NCBI GenBank assembly: GCA_023664385.1
Contig: JAMPFU010000032.1
Location: 1-36,779, forward strand
DNA: 36,779 bases
DNA from: Clostridium sp.
GTDB lineage: Bacteria > Bacillota > Clostridia > Lachnospirales > Lachnospiraceae
Direction: 5' to 3'
Position 1 is the stretch's first letter; each line of letters begins with the position of its first letter. Both the position numbers and the translations under genes were made by a program. The notes below the pieces were generated by a model. The model did not search any database. It was not told the origin of the DNA and saw only the letters and a program-made list of their open reading frames with translations. Below, piece by piece: positions 9,118 to 17,050 of this stretch.

Positions 9118-11445
9118 ATGAGTAAAGGCAAGAAAAGACTGAATATAGGTTTTTTTACATGTCATCTTGACAACGATTACGCATACGAGATTTGTAAAGG
9201 TGTTGATTATGCCGCAAAAGAGCTTGACGTAAATCTTGTTGTTTTTCCGGGCATGTACATGAATGCATCTTACAACGATCCAAAGAATGCACGTTTTGAT
9301 TACCAGTATAATTCCATATTTTACTATGCGTCAAAGCACACATTAGATGCGCTTATTGTTTCTATCGGTTCCATAGGAAGCTTTCTGTCTGAAAATGACA
9401 TGCTTGCATTCCTAAAAAATTTTGACATTCCTATTCTTACAATTGAAATTGAGGTTCCCGGCTATCCTTATCTTTACACAGAGGGAAGAACCGGTATGCG
9501 TGAGGCTGTGGAGCACCTTATCAAGGTACACGGCAAGACAAAAATTGGAATGGTAAGCGGACGCAAGGAAAATGCAGATGCCAACGACCGTCTTAACACC
9601 TACTGCAACGTTCTTCGGGAAAACGGAATCGAGGTCAACCAAAACAGAATCGTATACGGCAACTTTTCTGAATTTACAGAGGATATTGTAAATGACCTTT
9701 TGGACAGAAATCCCGACCTTGAGGCAATCGTATTTGCCAATGACCAAATGGCAATCGGCGGATACAATGCAATCAAGGCAAGAGGTCTTGAAATAGGCAA
9801 GGATATTCTTGTAACCGGCTATGATGACTCTCCTGTATCAACCGTACTAAACCCGCTTCTCACAACCGTTCATAACAGTATCATTGATATGGGCTACCAG
9901 TCTGTCAAGGAGGCTATCAATCTTGTCACAAAGGGAAAGACAGAGGTAAGCATATTAAACTCAAGTCTTATTGTGCGTTCCTCCTGCGGCTGCGCTGATT
10001 TTACACTCAACAGCATGATTGACAAGGGAATTACACTTGATAAGACTGATGATTACCAAGCTATAAAAGAAACTATAATAGATTATATGTATTCCAATTA
10101 CAGTAAAACCTTTTATTATGATAATTTAATTAAAACAATATGTCCGTTTTTGGACAACATACTTGACCCGATTTTTAAAACCGGCGATTTTGATTTTGAT
10201 ACTGAGTATATTTGCGCAGAGCTTGAACGGCTTTTAGCCACATCTGTTGTCGCTATATTTTTCAGTAATGATAAATTTCTTTACACGCTGAAAGAGCTTA
10301 AGAATCTTCTTATTGCCTTGACAACTGACGACACAAAAACAAGCACCCTATCACAGCTTTTTACAAGCATATATGAGAAATTTTTATTCTACACCTCAAA
10401 CAAGCTGTATACAAAAGTAAGGAACCACAAGTCAAGCATTTGGTCATCACTTCACATAACAAGAGATACACTTACATACAGTACAGATGAGGAATCCTGC
10501 TTTAACCTTATCATGGAAAAGCTCTATGATGCACAGTTTATAAGCGCATATATTTACATATATGATGAGCCGGTCATGCTGCTTCCAAACGGTTCCTGGA
10601 AAATACCTAACACCCTTTATCTTCAGGCATGTCAGGACAATGGTAAAATAACATACCTTTCAGGAGACAATAGGCTTATTTCCTCGAACAAGGTATTTTG
10701 CAACGATTATACCGCCAAGGACAGAAGAAGAACATTAGTTGTAACCCCTCTTTTTACCAACAGCGTGCAATATGGCTTGTTTGTCAGCGAGCTTGATATA
10801 GAGCACTTTGAAAATGTGTACCCTGAAAGCTTACAGCTTTCCATATCGCTTAACTTTATATCGCTTATGAAGCAACAGCTTTCCATACAGAAAAAGCTTG
10901 CAATATCTGCAACCGAATTAAATAACAAGAACGAGCTGTTAAATAAGCTCTCCATCACTGACGCCCTTACGGGAATCAACAACCGGCGCGGCTTTCTTGA
11001 CAGCGTTCAGGCACAGGTCAATTCCCAATACAACGAGGGCAAGCTTGCAATGGTTGTATTTGCAGACATGGATAACTTAAAGCAGGTAAATGATAATTTT
11101 GGTCACAACAACGGCGATTTTGCTATCAAGAGCATTGCAGACATACTTGAAAACAGTTTTGGTTCCGAGGATATTATCGGACGTATCGGCGGTGATGAAT
11201 TTGTTGCATTTTCATTTTTGGACGATGCAGAACGGCCTACCGAAATACGACGGAAAATTGCGGAGCTTTCCAAAAAGCTTAATGAAACCTGTGACAAACC
11301 ATATTATATTGATGTGAGCGTCGGCATAACCACATTTACATGCTCTCCTACCCTTGTCATTGAGGAAATTCTGCACAATGCAGACGAGGCGCTTTACGAG
11401 AACAAAAAGAATAAGCGCACGAGCGTGATAAAGCCGACGATATGA
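9118..11445 (+). CDS. Diguanylate cyclase with LacI/periplasmic-binding-type sensor
   Basis: The N-terminal part (about 8-295) is a sugar-binding-protein-like domain of the LacI/GalR effector type: it starts NIGFFTCHLDND and contains FANDQMAIGGYNA and ILVTGYDD. There is no helix-turn-helix, signal peptide or membrane segment, so it should sense a ligand inside the cytosol. A middle region (about 300-600) includes a likely GAF-like fold (about 450-590) and a helical linker. The C-terminal GGDEF domain begins at SITDALTGINNRRGF and carries RIGGDEF with GGDEF at 691-695, so it should make c-di-GMP from two GTP. The residues before GGDEF read GSED rather than RxxD, so the product-inhibition I-site appears absent. 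It is transcribed divergently from purM. Confidence 0.92.
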   Translation: MSKGKKRLNIGFFTCHLDNDYAYEICKGVDYAAKELDVNLVVFPGMYMNASYNDPKNARFDYQYNSIFYYASKHTLDALIVSIGSIGSFLSENDMLAFLKNFDIPILTIEIEVPGYPYLYTEGRTGMREAVEHLIKVHGKTKIGMVSGRKENADANDRLNTYCNVLRENGIEVNQNRIVYGNFSEFTEDIVNDLLDRNPDLEAIVFANDQMAIGGYNAIKARGLEIGKDILVTGYDDSPVSTVLNPLLTTVHNSIIDMGYQSVKEAINLVTKGKTEVSILNSSLIVRSSCGCADFTLNSMIDKGITLDKTDDYQAIKETIIDYMYSNYSKTFYYDNLIKTICPFLDNILDPIFKTGDFDFDTEYICAELERLLATSVVAIFFSNDKFLYTLKELKNLLIALTTDDTKTSTLSQLFTSIYEKFLFYTSNKLYTKVRNHKSSIWSSLHITRDTLTYSTDEESCFNLIMEKLYDAQFISAYIYIYDEPVMLLPNGSWKIPNTLYLQACQDNGKITYLSGDNRLISSNKVFCNDYTAKDRRRTLVVTPLFTNSVQYGLFVSELDIEHFENVYPESLQLSISLNFISLMKQQLSIQKKLAISATELNNKNELLNKLSITDALTGINNRRGFLDSVQAQVNSQYNEGKLAMVVFADMDNLKQVNDNFGHNNGDFAIKSIADILENSFGSEDIIGRIGGDEFVAFSFLDDAERPTEIRRKIAELSKKLNETCDKPYYIDVSVGITTFTCSPTLVIEEILHNADEALYENKKNKRTSVIKPTI

Positions 11446-11460
11446 TGCGGGTATCGGGAC

Positions 11461-11489
11461 TTGACACATTTTTGTAAGTATGGTACAGT
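11461..11489 (+). promoter_or_regulatory. Promoter of antisense RNA (antitoxin), locus 1
   Basis: Perfect TTGACA (11461-11466), 17-nt spacer, TACAGT (11484-11489), starting only 16 bases after the stop of the diguanylate cyclase gene. It fires rightward into the shared terminator at 11542-11586. Confidence 0.65.
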
Positions 11490-11495
11490 GAAAAA

Positions 11496-11586
11496 GGAAG
11501 CACCGACCACAAAGTTGTGGTTAGCTGCCCGTTGGTTTACTAAAAAACCTGCCGAGGAGCTGAAATTTTACAAGGCAGGTTTTTTA
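11496..11586 (+). ncRNA. Antitoxin RNA (RNAII-like), locus 1
   Basis: A predicted ~90-nt RNA starting near 11496 with no reading frame or ribosome binding site. It has a hairpin ACCACAAAGTTGTGGT (11507-11522) and ends in the bidirectional terminator. Its core GGAAnnACCGnCCACAAAGT is also present in the antisense RNA of locus 2 (31415-31500). It overlaps the toxin mRNA only at the 3' terminator, as in par/Fst systems. A second contact is plausible: ACCGACC can pair, with one bulge and a G-U, to the G-rich toxin leader (GGTTTGG). Confidence 0.65.
11542..11586. terminator. Bidirectional terminator shared by toxin mRNA and antitoxin RNA, locus 1
   Basis: AAAAACCTGCC (ending 11553) pairs with GGCAGGTTTTT (from 11574), leaving a 20-nt loop. 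A-run and T-run flank both sides, so it should stop transcription in both directions. Confidence 0.8.
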
Positions 11587-11589
11587 TTG

Positions 11590-11670
11590 CTATTTTTTCC
11601 TGTCACTGAGATAGGAAAGCAATTCTATAATTAAAATTCCGAATGTAAAAACATCTGAAAGACTAATCAT
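11590..11670 (-). CDS. Small hydrophobic type I toxin peptide, locus 1
   Basis: A 26-residue peptide: a short N-terminal cap (MISLSD), one hydrophobic helix (VFTFGILIIELLSYL) and a charged tail (SDRKK). This is the layout of the Fst/TxpA/'holin-like toxin' type I toxins, which insert into the cell's own membrane. The ATG at 11670 is preceded by GAGAGGGGGTGG 5 nt upstream, a very strong ribosome binding site. The mRNA has its own promoter (11751-11779), a ~75-nt leader, and ends at the terminator shared with the convergent antisense RNA. The family call rests on architecture and the TFG-hydrophobic pattern, also present in the locus 2 toxin (MTFGLFLLALL). Experimental toxicity is unknown. Confidence 0.72.
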   Translation of the reverse strand: MISLSDVFTFGILIIELLSYLSDRKK

Positions 11671-11750
11671 AGGAACCACCCCCTCTCTTATGTAATAAAA
11701 GAATGGGCAGGCTAACCAAACCTTGCATTTTCGGTACTTCCCATATTCAC

Positions 11751-11779
11751 AATATATCATAATTCCCGTTGCGTATCAA
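11751..11779 (-). promoter_or_regulatory. Toxin mRNA promoter, locus 1
   Basis: On the minus strand TTGATA (11779-11774), 17 nt, TATATT (11756-11751). The transcript begins near GTGAATATGGGAA, closely matching the start of the locus 2 toxin transcript (GTGAATGGGAA). Confidence 0.6.
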
Positions 11780-11861
11780 GCTATTTTAAATTATTTCTGT
11801 CCATGCCATATACATAAGCCGCCGACAGATAAGAACATATTTGTGCTATATGACAATTCTT

Positions 11862-12713
11862 TTATATTATTGCCTCGTGTATCGCCATTGTCACGTCGGC
11901 CTTGTTCATGGTGTAAAGGTGTACTCCGTCCACACCATTTTTCTTCAGGTCATTTATCTGTGCCACGGCGTAATCTATGCCTGCCTTTTTCATATCGTCG
12001 GCATTATCTCCGTATTTTGCAATTATCTGACTAAGCTCGTTTGGCACTGAGGAGCCCGAAAGCTGTACGCTTGTCCCAAGCTGCTTTGCTGTTGTGACAG
12101 GCATAATTCCTGCAAGAACAGGAACATCTATCCCTGTTTTTTTTATGTCATCCACAAATCGATAAAACACCTTATTATCGAAGAACATTTGCGTTACAAG
12201 GCAGTCAACTCCCGTATCAACCTTATCCTTTAAATATTTTATATCGTCCTCCCTGTTTGCTGATTCAGGGTGTACCTCCGGATAGCAGGCGGCAGCAACA
12301 AAAAAATCGCCCCTGCTCCTTATTTCAGGTATAAGGTCCTTTGCATATTTATATTTTCTATTTTCAAACTCCTCGTCGGACATCAGCCTTGGCTTGTCAC
12401 CACGAAGCGCCAGCACATTGTCTATTCCCTTTTTCTTTAATTCAAACAGCAGCGAGGTCAACAAATTTTCATCCATGCCGACAGCCGTCATGTGTGCGAT
12501 TGCCTCCACCTCGCATATATTTTGTATGTACGCTGCAATCGCAGCAGTTTTCTTGCTGTTGCTTCCTCCAGCGCCATAGGTTACGCTTATAAAATCAGGC
12601 TTAATCAGCTTGATTTCATCAAGCGTTCTGTATATTTCGTATATATCATCGTTCCTTTTCGGGGGAAAAACCTCACAGGAAAATCCCATCTTGTTTTTTT
12701 CTATTTTAAGCAT
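11862..12713 (-). CDS. metF: Methylenetetrahydrofolate reductase
   Basis: MetF reduces 5,10-methylene-THF to 5-methyl-THF for methionine synthesis (or the Wood-Ljungdahl methyl branch). The 283-residue TIM-barrel flavoprotein starts FSCEVFPPKR and carries the SVTYGAGGS segment and the later CLVTQMFFDN and GIMPVT motifs of the family. I place the start at 12713, where AGGAGG stands 5 nt upstream; an upstream ATG at 12746 would add 11 residues inside the thioesterase gene. It overlaps that gene by 8 nt and ends the leftward operon. No zinc finger or MetV partner is seen nearby. Confidence 0.95.
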   Translation of the reverse strand: MLKIEKNKMGFSCEVFPPKRNDDIYEIYRTLDEIKLIKPDFISVTYGAGGSNSKKTAAIAAYIQNICEVEAIAHMTAVGMDENLLTSLLFELKKKGIDNVLALRGDKPRLMSDEEFENRKYKYAKDLIPEIRSRGDFFVAAACYPEVHPESANREDDIKYLKDKVDTGVDCLVTQMFFDNKVFYRFVDDIKKTGIDVPVLAGIMPVTTAKQLGTSVQLSGSSVPNELSQIIAKYGDNADDMKKAGIDYAVAQINDLKKNGVDGVHLYTMNKADVTMAIHEAII

Positions 12714-13131
12714 TTTGTCCTCCTGTCGTTGCAAGAAGCTTGTCAAAAAGCTCCGGTTCTTTCTTTTTTAAGCTTACAATATTAAAGCTTTTATCCAAAA
12801 AGCAGTGTGACGTTTCAGCTACATGCTTTATATGGGTCATTGTTTCATCATAAATAACATAGGAAATGTAAAATCTTCCTGCCGTTACCTGCTCAACCTT
12901 TGGAACTATAATCAGCGTTTCACCAAATTTGGCAGGCTCCTTAAAGGAGCATTTCAAATCAAGCACTGGTATCATATAGCCCATTTCCTCTATCATATCG
13001 TAGGGCATATCGTAAAATTTGAGCAATTCAATACGGCACTCCTCCAAATACCGTGCATAATTTGAATGATGGACAACGCCCATCTTGTCTGTCTCATAAT
13101 AGTGTACAGGTCTTTTATAGCTAAACATCAT
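12706..13131 (-). CDS. Acyl-CoA thioesterase, YbgC/4HBT hotdog family
   Basis: A 141-residue hotdog-fold thioesterase. The YbgC/4-hydroxybenzoyl-CoA thioesterase active-site motif is visible: YETDKMGVVHHSNYARYLEE, with the catalytic Asp followed by the His-Asn-Tyr stretch. The ATG at 13131 has AGGTGGG about 4 nt upstream; a GTG at 13140 lies immediately after the preceding stop and would add three residues. Substrate is unknown; such enzymes commonly act on short- or medium-chain acyl-CoA or acyl carrier protein. It sits between the coiled-coil protein and metF, so operon context gives little help. Confidence 0.9.
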   Translation of the reverse strand: MMFSYKRPVHYYETDKMGVVHHSNYARYLEECRIELLKFYDMPYDMIEEMGYMIPVLDLKCSFKEPAKFGETLIIVPKVEQVTAGRFYISYVIYDETMTHIKHVAETSHCFLDKSFNIVSLKKKEPELFDKLLATTGGQNA

Positions 13132-13140
13132 AAATCCCAC

Positions 13141-14253
13141 CTATTCCATGCGTGTTGTTTTCGCATCCTTGGATGTACTACGATTTTCGGTTTTTGTAGT
13201 ACGTTCCATAGCAGCACGTTTCCTTACATCTTTTATTGGCAGTTGCTGTGTTTTTGCACTACTAAAGGCTGAATCCTCCTCGGGTACATATTTCCCTTCG
13301 GCAGTGCGTTCTCTAGCAGCATCTTTACTGGCAATATTTTTTTGGACAGCTCGTTCTCCGCCGGCAACATCCTTTTGGACAGCTCGTTCTCTCACATCTT
13401 TTATTGGCAGTTGCTGTGTTTTTGCACTACTAAAAGCGGAATCCTCCTCGGGTACATATTTTCCTTCGGTGGTTCGTTCCTTTGCAGCACGTTCCCTAGC
13501 AGCATCTCTGCTGGCAATATCCTTTTGAGCAGTACGCTCTCTACTGGCAGCATCCTTTTGAGCAACAGCTTCTTTGTCAGCAGCTTCCTGTTTCGGCAGA
13601 CTTTTTTTCTCATTACGCCCATCACCATATTCCATGTCCTTCATTTTCTGCCGCTCGCTGTAAAGCTCATTTGACAAAAGCTGTGCAAGCTCAAGTATCT
13701 GCTCGTATCGGTCCTCACGACTCAGCTCTTTCAGATTAGTCATAAGCTCCGCTTTATTTTGGGCAATAATGTTCGCCTTCTGCTCTAAGTCGCTTAACAT
13801 TCTTCCATATTGTCTGTTCACGTAATCATATGCCTGAGACAGAAGGTCATTAACCTCCGTAAGCATCTCGTCCGTATATATAAGAGATGCCGCATATATG
13901 TCAGTTGCAGTTCTAAGCGCCATCTTATCTTCATTATCAAGCTTGTCTGCACGAAAGCCTCCACCAATCGTGGACACACGCTTTGTCACCCTTATTCTGC
14001 TTGCCGTCTGCTCCGCCTCGTGAATAATGTCCTCTGCTTCCTTTTTTGCATCGGTAATAATTTTACCCTTTCTGTCATTTACATCACGGTAAACCTTAAG
14101 CTCGCCCTCCATAACGCTTTCAAGCTGACGCAGCATAAGCAGCATTTCATCCTTGTTTACCATGACCTTTCCCGTAGAAAGCGGTACGCTTTGTCCGTTT
14201 TCTATATTATTTATCAGCCTGTTAATTATCTGACTTGTTCGTCCGTTTATCAT
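13141..14253 (-). CDS. Coiled-coil protein with tandem-repeat charged tail
   Basis: A 370-residue soluble protein of unknown function. Residues about 30-215 are helical, with an ATP-synthase-B/DivIVA-like stretch (ITDAKKEAEDIIHEAEQTASRIR) and heptad-rich regions, so it probably dimerises and may be scaffold-like. From about residue 220 onward the tail is low-complexity and dominated by A/R/K/E/D/Q, with two copies of a 56-residue repeat whose core is GKYVPEEDSAFSSAKTQQLP. The ATG at 14253 has GGGTG 6 nt upstream; a GTG 9 nt earlier is also possible. It is 20 nt after the nitroreductase and abuts the thioesterase. No membrane segment is visible. Confidence 0.75.
   Translation of the reverse strand: MINGRTSQIINRLINNIENGQSVPLSTGKVMVNKDEMLLMLRQLESVMEGELKVYRDVNDRKGKIITDAKKEAEDIIHEAEQTASRIRVTKRVSTIGGGFRADKLDNEDKMALRTATDIYAASLIYTDEMLTEVNDLLSQAYDYVNRQYGRMLSDLEQKANIIAQNKAELMTNLKELSREDRYEQILELAQLLSNELYSERQKMKDMEYGDGRNEKKSLPKQEAADKEAVAQKDAASRERTAQKDIASRDAARERAAKERTTEGKYVPEEDSAFSSAKTQQLPIKDVRERAVQKDVAGGERAVQKNIASKDAARERTAEGKYVPEEDSAFSSAKTQQLPIKDVRKRAAMERTTKTENRSTSKDAKTTRME
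13226..13480. repeat. Tandem repeat inside the coiled-coil gene (168-bp period)
   Basis: A core of about 87 bp beginning ACATCTTTTATTGGCAGTTG occurs at 13226 and again at 13394, exactly 168 bp (56 codons) apart, with only a few differences. A shorter Q-K-D-A-S-R-E-R iteration continues to about 13570. Confidence 0.9.
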
Positions 14254-14273
14254 ACTTATCACCCGTAAAAAAT

Positions 14274-14816
14274 TTACATATATTTCACTAACTCTCCTGT
14301 TTCCTTTCTTGGCACAGGGTCAGGTATAAATTTAGGCTTTCCTATGGAAATAAGCGCCGCTACTGTCTGTCCCTCAGGAAGTAATACAGCCTCGGCAACC
14401 TTTTTGTCATCAAAAATACCCATGATACATGTACCGTAGCCCTTCTCATGTGCCGCAAGACAAAATGTCTGAGCCGCAATTCCCGCATCAAACATTTCCC
14501 AGCCTGCGCCCTTTGAGGTCGTAAAGCTTCCGTCTCGCTCATATCCGCATCTTCCGTTTATCTGAGCAAGCACCACAAGCATGTTGCAGGACGCAAGTGT
14601 TTTTCCATTTCCCTCATGACCGAGTATGCACTCATCCTTAATTTTATCTATCAATGCCCTGTCTGAAATAACGACATATCTCAGCGTCTGCGTGTTTTTC
14701 CATGTAGGCGCCATCTTTGCCATGTCAATGATTTCATTCATTGTTTCCTGTGAAATAACCTCCTCCGTGTATCTTCTTACACTTCTTCTTGTTTTGATAC
14801 ATTCTAATGCGTCCAT
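14274..14816 (-). CDS. Nitroreductase family protein
   Basis: A 180-residue FMN-dependent oxidoreductase of the nitroreductase superfamily. The hallmark N-terminus ECIKTRRSVRRYTEE binds FMN phosphate; MAPTWKNTQTLRYVVI and AAHEKGYGTCIMGIF are also family segments. Likely activity is NAD(P)H-dependent reduction of nitro compounds, quinones or flavin; the natural substrate is unknown. I prefer the ATG at 14816, which has AGGAG 8 nt upstream; the ATG at 14822 is only two bases from that site. It is first in the operon with the coiled-coil gene, thioesterase and metF, behind a palindromic operator (14876-14900). Confidence 0.92.
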   Translation of the reverse strand: MDALECIKTRRSVRRYTEEVISQETMNEIIDMAKMAPTWKNTQTLRYVVISDRALIDKIKDECILGHEGNGKTLASCNMLVVLAQINGRCGYERDGSFTTSKGAGWEMFDAGIAAQTFCLAAHEKGYGTCIMGIFDDKKVAEAVLLPEGQTVAALISIGKPKFIPDPVPRKETGELVKYM

Positions 14817-14855
14817 AATCATATCTCCTTTTCTATTAAAATATATTTATAAAAC

Positions 14856-14900
14856 CTATAATGCTCATGATACCATATCGTCAATCAAAGGTTGACGATA
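14856..14900 (-). promoter_or_regulatory. Nitroreductase operon promoter with palindromic operator
   Basis: TATCGTCAA (14876-14884) and TTGACGATA (14892-14900) form a perfect 9-bp inverted repeat around 7 nt. On the minus strand the left arm supplies a -35, TTGACG (14884-14879), followed by 17 nt and TTATAG (14861-14856). A repressor on the palindrome would occlude the -35. The regulator is not identifiable here. Confidence 0.5.
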
Positions 14901-14954
14901 CCATAATCACAAAACCGTATCTCTATCCTGTCTATCATACATTTATTTTACAGC

Positions 14955-14983
14955 TTGAAACAAATTTACAAATATGTTACTCT
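14955..14983 (+). promoter_or_regulatory. rnpB promoter
   Basis: TTGAAA (14955-14960), 17-nt spacer, TACTCT (14978-14983). The mature RNase P RNA begins a few bases downstream, as expected for an RNA transcribed with almost no leader. Confidence 0.6.
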
Positions 14984-14989
14984 AAGCTT

Positions 14990-15345
14990 TGGTGCAAGCC
15001 GGATGAGTGGTTGCGGCTGCCATTTGGCAGGTGAGGAAAGTCCGGGCTTCATAGGGCAGGATGCCGGATAACGTCCGGTGGAGGTAACTCCCAGGCTAGT
15101 GCAACAGAAATATACCGCTAATTATTATAAGGCAATTAGTAAGGGTGGAAAGGCGAGGTAAGAGCTCACCGCTGTACTGGTAACAGTGCAGGCTCTGTAA
15201 ACCCCATCCGAAGCAAGACCAAACATAAGACAATGCAGTTGCCCGCTGGGTCTTTAGGTAGGTCGCTTGAGCATTATGGTAACATAATGCCTAGATAGAT
15301 AATCACTCTCGACATAACCCGGCTTATAGTCCGACTTGCATCACA
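14990..15345 (+). ncRNA. rnpB: RNase P RNA, bacterial class A
   Basis: The catalytic RNA of RNase P, which matures tRNA 5' ends. Conserved blocks occur in order: GAGGAAAGTCCGGGC (15033-15047), ACAGAAATATACCGC (from 15104), GAGGTAAGAGCTCACC (15155-15170), a CCCATCCGAAGCAAGACC segment (from 15202), and the 3' universal block AGATAATCAC...CGACATAACCCGGCTTATAG. The 5' GGTGCAAGCCGGA pairs with the 3' TCCGACTTGCATC as helix P1. The total of about 355 nt fits ancestral type A rather than Bacillus type B. Ends are set by P1 and are good to about 10 nt. Confidence 0.96.
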
Positions 15346-15387
15346 TACATATATCCACTCTTATAGTCCGTCTTGCATCATATACAA
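15323..15387 (+). repeat. Duplicated 3' end of rnpB
   Basis: The segment CTTATAGTCCGACTTGCATC at 15323, part of rnpB and including the 3' strand of P1, is repeated 37 bp downstream at 15360 as CTTATAGTCCGTCTTGCATC, with flanking CATACA/TATACA also similar. The second copy ends at the stop of the convergent kinase gene. Confidence 0.8.
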
Positions 15388-15388
15388 G

Positions 15389-17050
15389 CTATAAATCAAA
15401 GCAGCCGCCCCCTACAAATTCCCTTAATATGGAATTGTCAGGCACATTTGTAACATCAAGCCCCAAAAAGTAATCCAAAAACTTGAGCAGCCTTTTTGCC
15501 TCATAATACTCAGGGCAGTCTCTCGGAACGGCAAACAAAAGCGGCTCGGCAAACTGTTTAATAACGCTAAGCTCATAGATAAGTGCGGAATTAAACATAA
15601 CGTCCGCCTGCTCCTGAAATGGGAAAATATACTTTTCCTCGCCCCGTCTTACGGAAGGCCACATACCGATTGTAGCCTTTGCATCATTTCCTCTTGTCCT
15701 TGCATCTCTCACAATACGCCTGATAAGTCTTCCGTCAGTGGTCGGAATCCTGTTATGCTCATCAATATTAAGCTGCGTAAGTGCACTTATGTAAACCTTA
15801 AACTTGCTCTCATCAGGAAGCTTGCTTGTCATAAGCGGATTGAGTGCATGTATTCCCTCTGCAACAAGAACGTCTCCGTCATTAAGCTTTAAGGTTTTTC
15901 CCTTATATTCCTTTTTGCCAACGGTAAAGTTAAAGGTAGGTATCTGTATTTCCTCTCCATCAAGAAGCTTTACCATATCGGAATTAAACAGATTAAGGTC
16001 CATAGCCTCAATGCACTCAAAATCATAATTTCCATTTTCATCCTTAGGAGTCAGCTCTCTTTCAAGAAAATAATTGTCAAGTGCAAGCGGATAAGGTCTT
16101 AAGCCATGCGCCCTAAGCTGTACGCTTAATCTGTGTGAAAACGTAGTTTTTCCCGATGAGCTTGGTCCTGCAATCAGGACAATCTTCTTACTTCCCTGCA
16201 AAATCATGTCGGCAATCTGTGCTATCTGCTTTTCCATAAGAGCCTCCTGCACAAGCATAAGTTCTCTTATGTCCCCCTTTGTTATCGTCTCATTCAAATC
16301 ACCAACATTGTCCACATCAAGCATCTTGCTCCACAAATCCGAGGTTTTCAGCACATTGAAAAGCTTTTCCTGAGGCTTAAACGCAGGAACGACATCCGGA
16401 CATTCTTTGGACGGACACATAAGCAAAAAGCCCTCGTCATACAAAAGCAAATCAAAATATTTAAGATACCCTGTCGACGGCACCATGTAACCGTAAAAAT
16501 AATCCTCGTAGCCGGCTAAGCTATATATATTAACCTTTGAAACACGCCTGAAGGAAAACAACTTTTCCTTATCAGCCATTCCCTGCTTTTTAAAGCGTTT
16601 TATCGCCTCGTCGGTTGTGACGCTCTCCTTTACAAAATCAATATTTTGGTCCACAAGCTCAAGCATATGGGCTTTAACCCTGTAAAGCAGCTTATTATCA
16701 ACAGCCACCTCGTCGCCAATAAACTTACAGTAAAGTCCCTTCCCCATGGTGTACATGATGTTGATTCTTGATTTTGTAAAGCCGCCCAAAATATCTGAAA
16801 ATGCCTTCAGCATAAGAAATTTCAAGCTTCTCCTGTAAGTGTCATATCCGATAACGCTTGTTGCAGTAACAAATTCAAGCTCACAGCTCTTATCTAAAAT
16901 ATTTCCAAGCTCACAGAGCTTTTTATCCCGAAATGCCAATATGATTTTAAGATATTCATTTGGCATATGTTGCTTTATAAAATCCTCAATTGTTGAAAAT
17001 CTGTCAATGCTGTATGTACTTCCTTCAACAGTAATATCAATTTTTTCCAT
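15389..17050 (-). CDS. Uridine kinase-like nucleoside kinase with N-terminal TGS-like domain
   Basis: A 553-residue protein built as in clostridial 'nucleoside kinase' fusions: an N-terminal TGS/threonyl-tRNA-synthetase-like editing region (about 1-230; starts MEKIDITVEGSTYSIDRFST) joined to a C-terminal phosphoribulokinase/uridine kinase domain. Walker A GPSSSGKTTF is at 295-304; the substrate region includes YPLALDNYF and VAEGIHALNP. Likely role is ATP/GTP-dependent uridine/cytidine phosphorylation, but the function of the N-terminal part is not known. The ATG at 17050 has AAGGGA 5 nt upstream; the reading frame continues 53 codons further up with no ribosome site, so that part was left out. 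It is convergent with rnpB. Confidence 0.9.
   Translation of the reverse strand: MEKIDITVEGSTYSIDRFSTIEDFIKQHMPNEYLKIILAFRDKKLCELGNILDKSCELEFVTATSVIGYDTYRRSLKFLMLKAFSDILGGFTKSRINIMYTMGKGLYCKFIGDEVAVDNKLLYRVKAHMLELVDQNIDFVKESVTTDEAIKRFKKQGMADKEKLFSFRRVSKVNIYSLAGYEDYFYGYMVPSTGYLKYFDLLLYDEGFLLMCPSKECPDVVPAFKPQEKLFNVLKTSDLWSKMLDVDNVGDLNETITKGDIRELMLVQEALMEKQIAQIADMILQGSKKIVLIAGPSSSGKTTFSHRLSVQLRAHGLRPYPLALDNYFLERELTPKDENGNYDFECIEAMDLNLFNSDMVKLLDGEEIQIPTFNFTVGKKEYKGKTLKLNDGDVLVAEGIHALNPLMTSKLPDESKFKVYISALTQLNIDEHNRIPTTDGRLIRRIVRDARTRGNDAKATIGMWPSVRRGEEKYIFPFQEQADVMFNSALIYELSVIKQFAEPLLFAVPRDCPEYYEAKRLLKFLDYFLGLDVTNVPDNSILREFVGGGCFDL

Noticed and set aside
13148-13674. Long rightward frames opposite the coiled-coil repeat gene
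   Set aside because: Antisense by-products of the repetitive A/R/K/E-rich coding strand; no ribosome sites.
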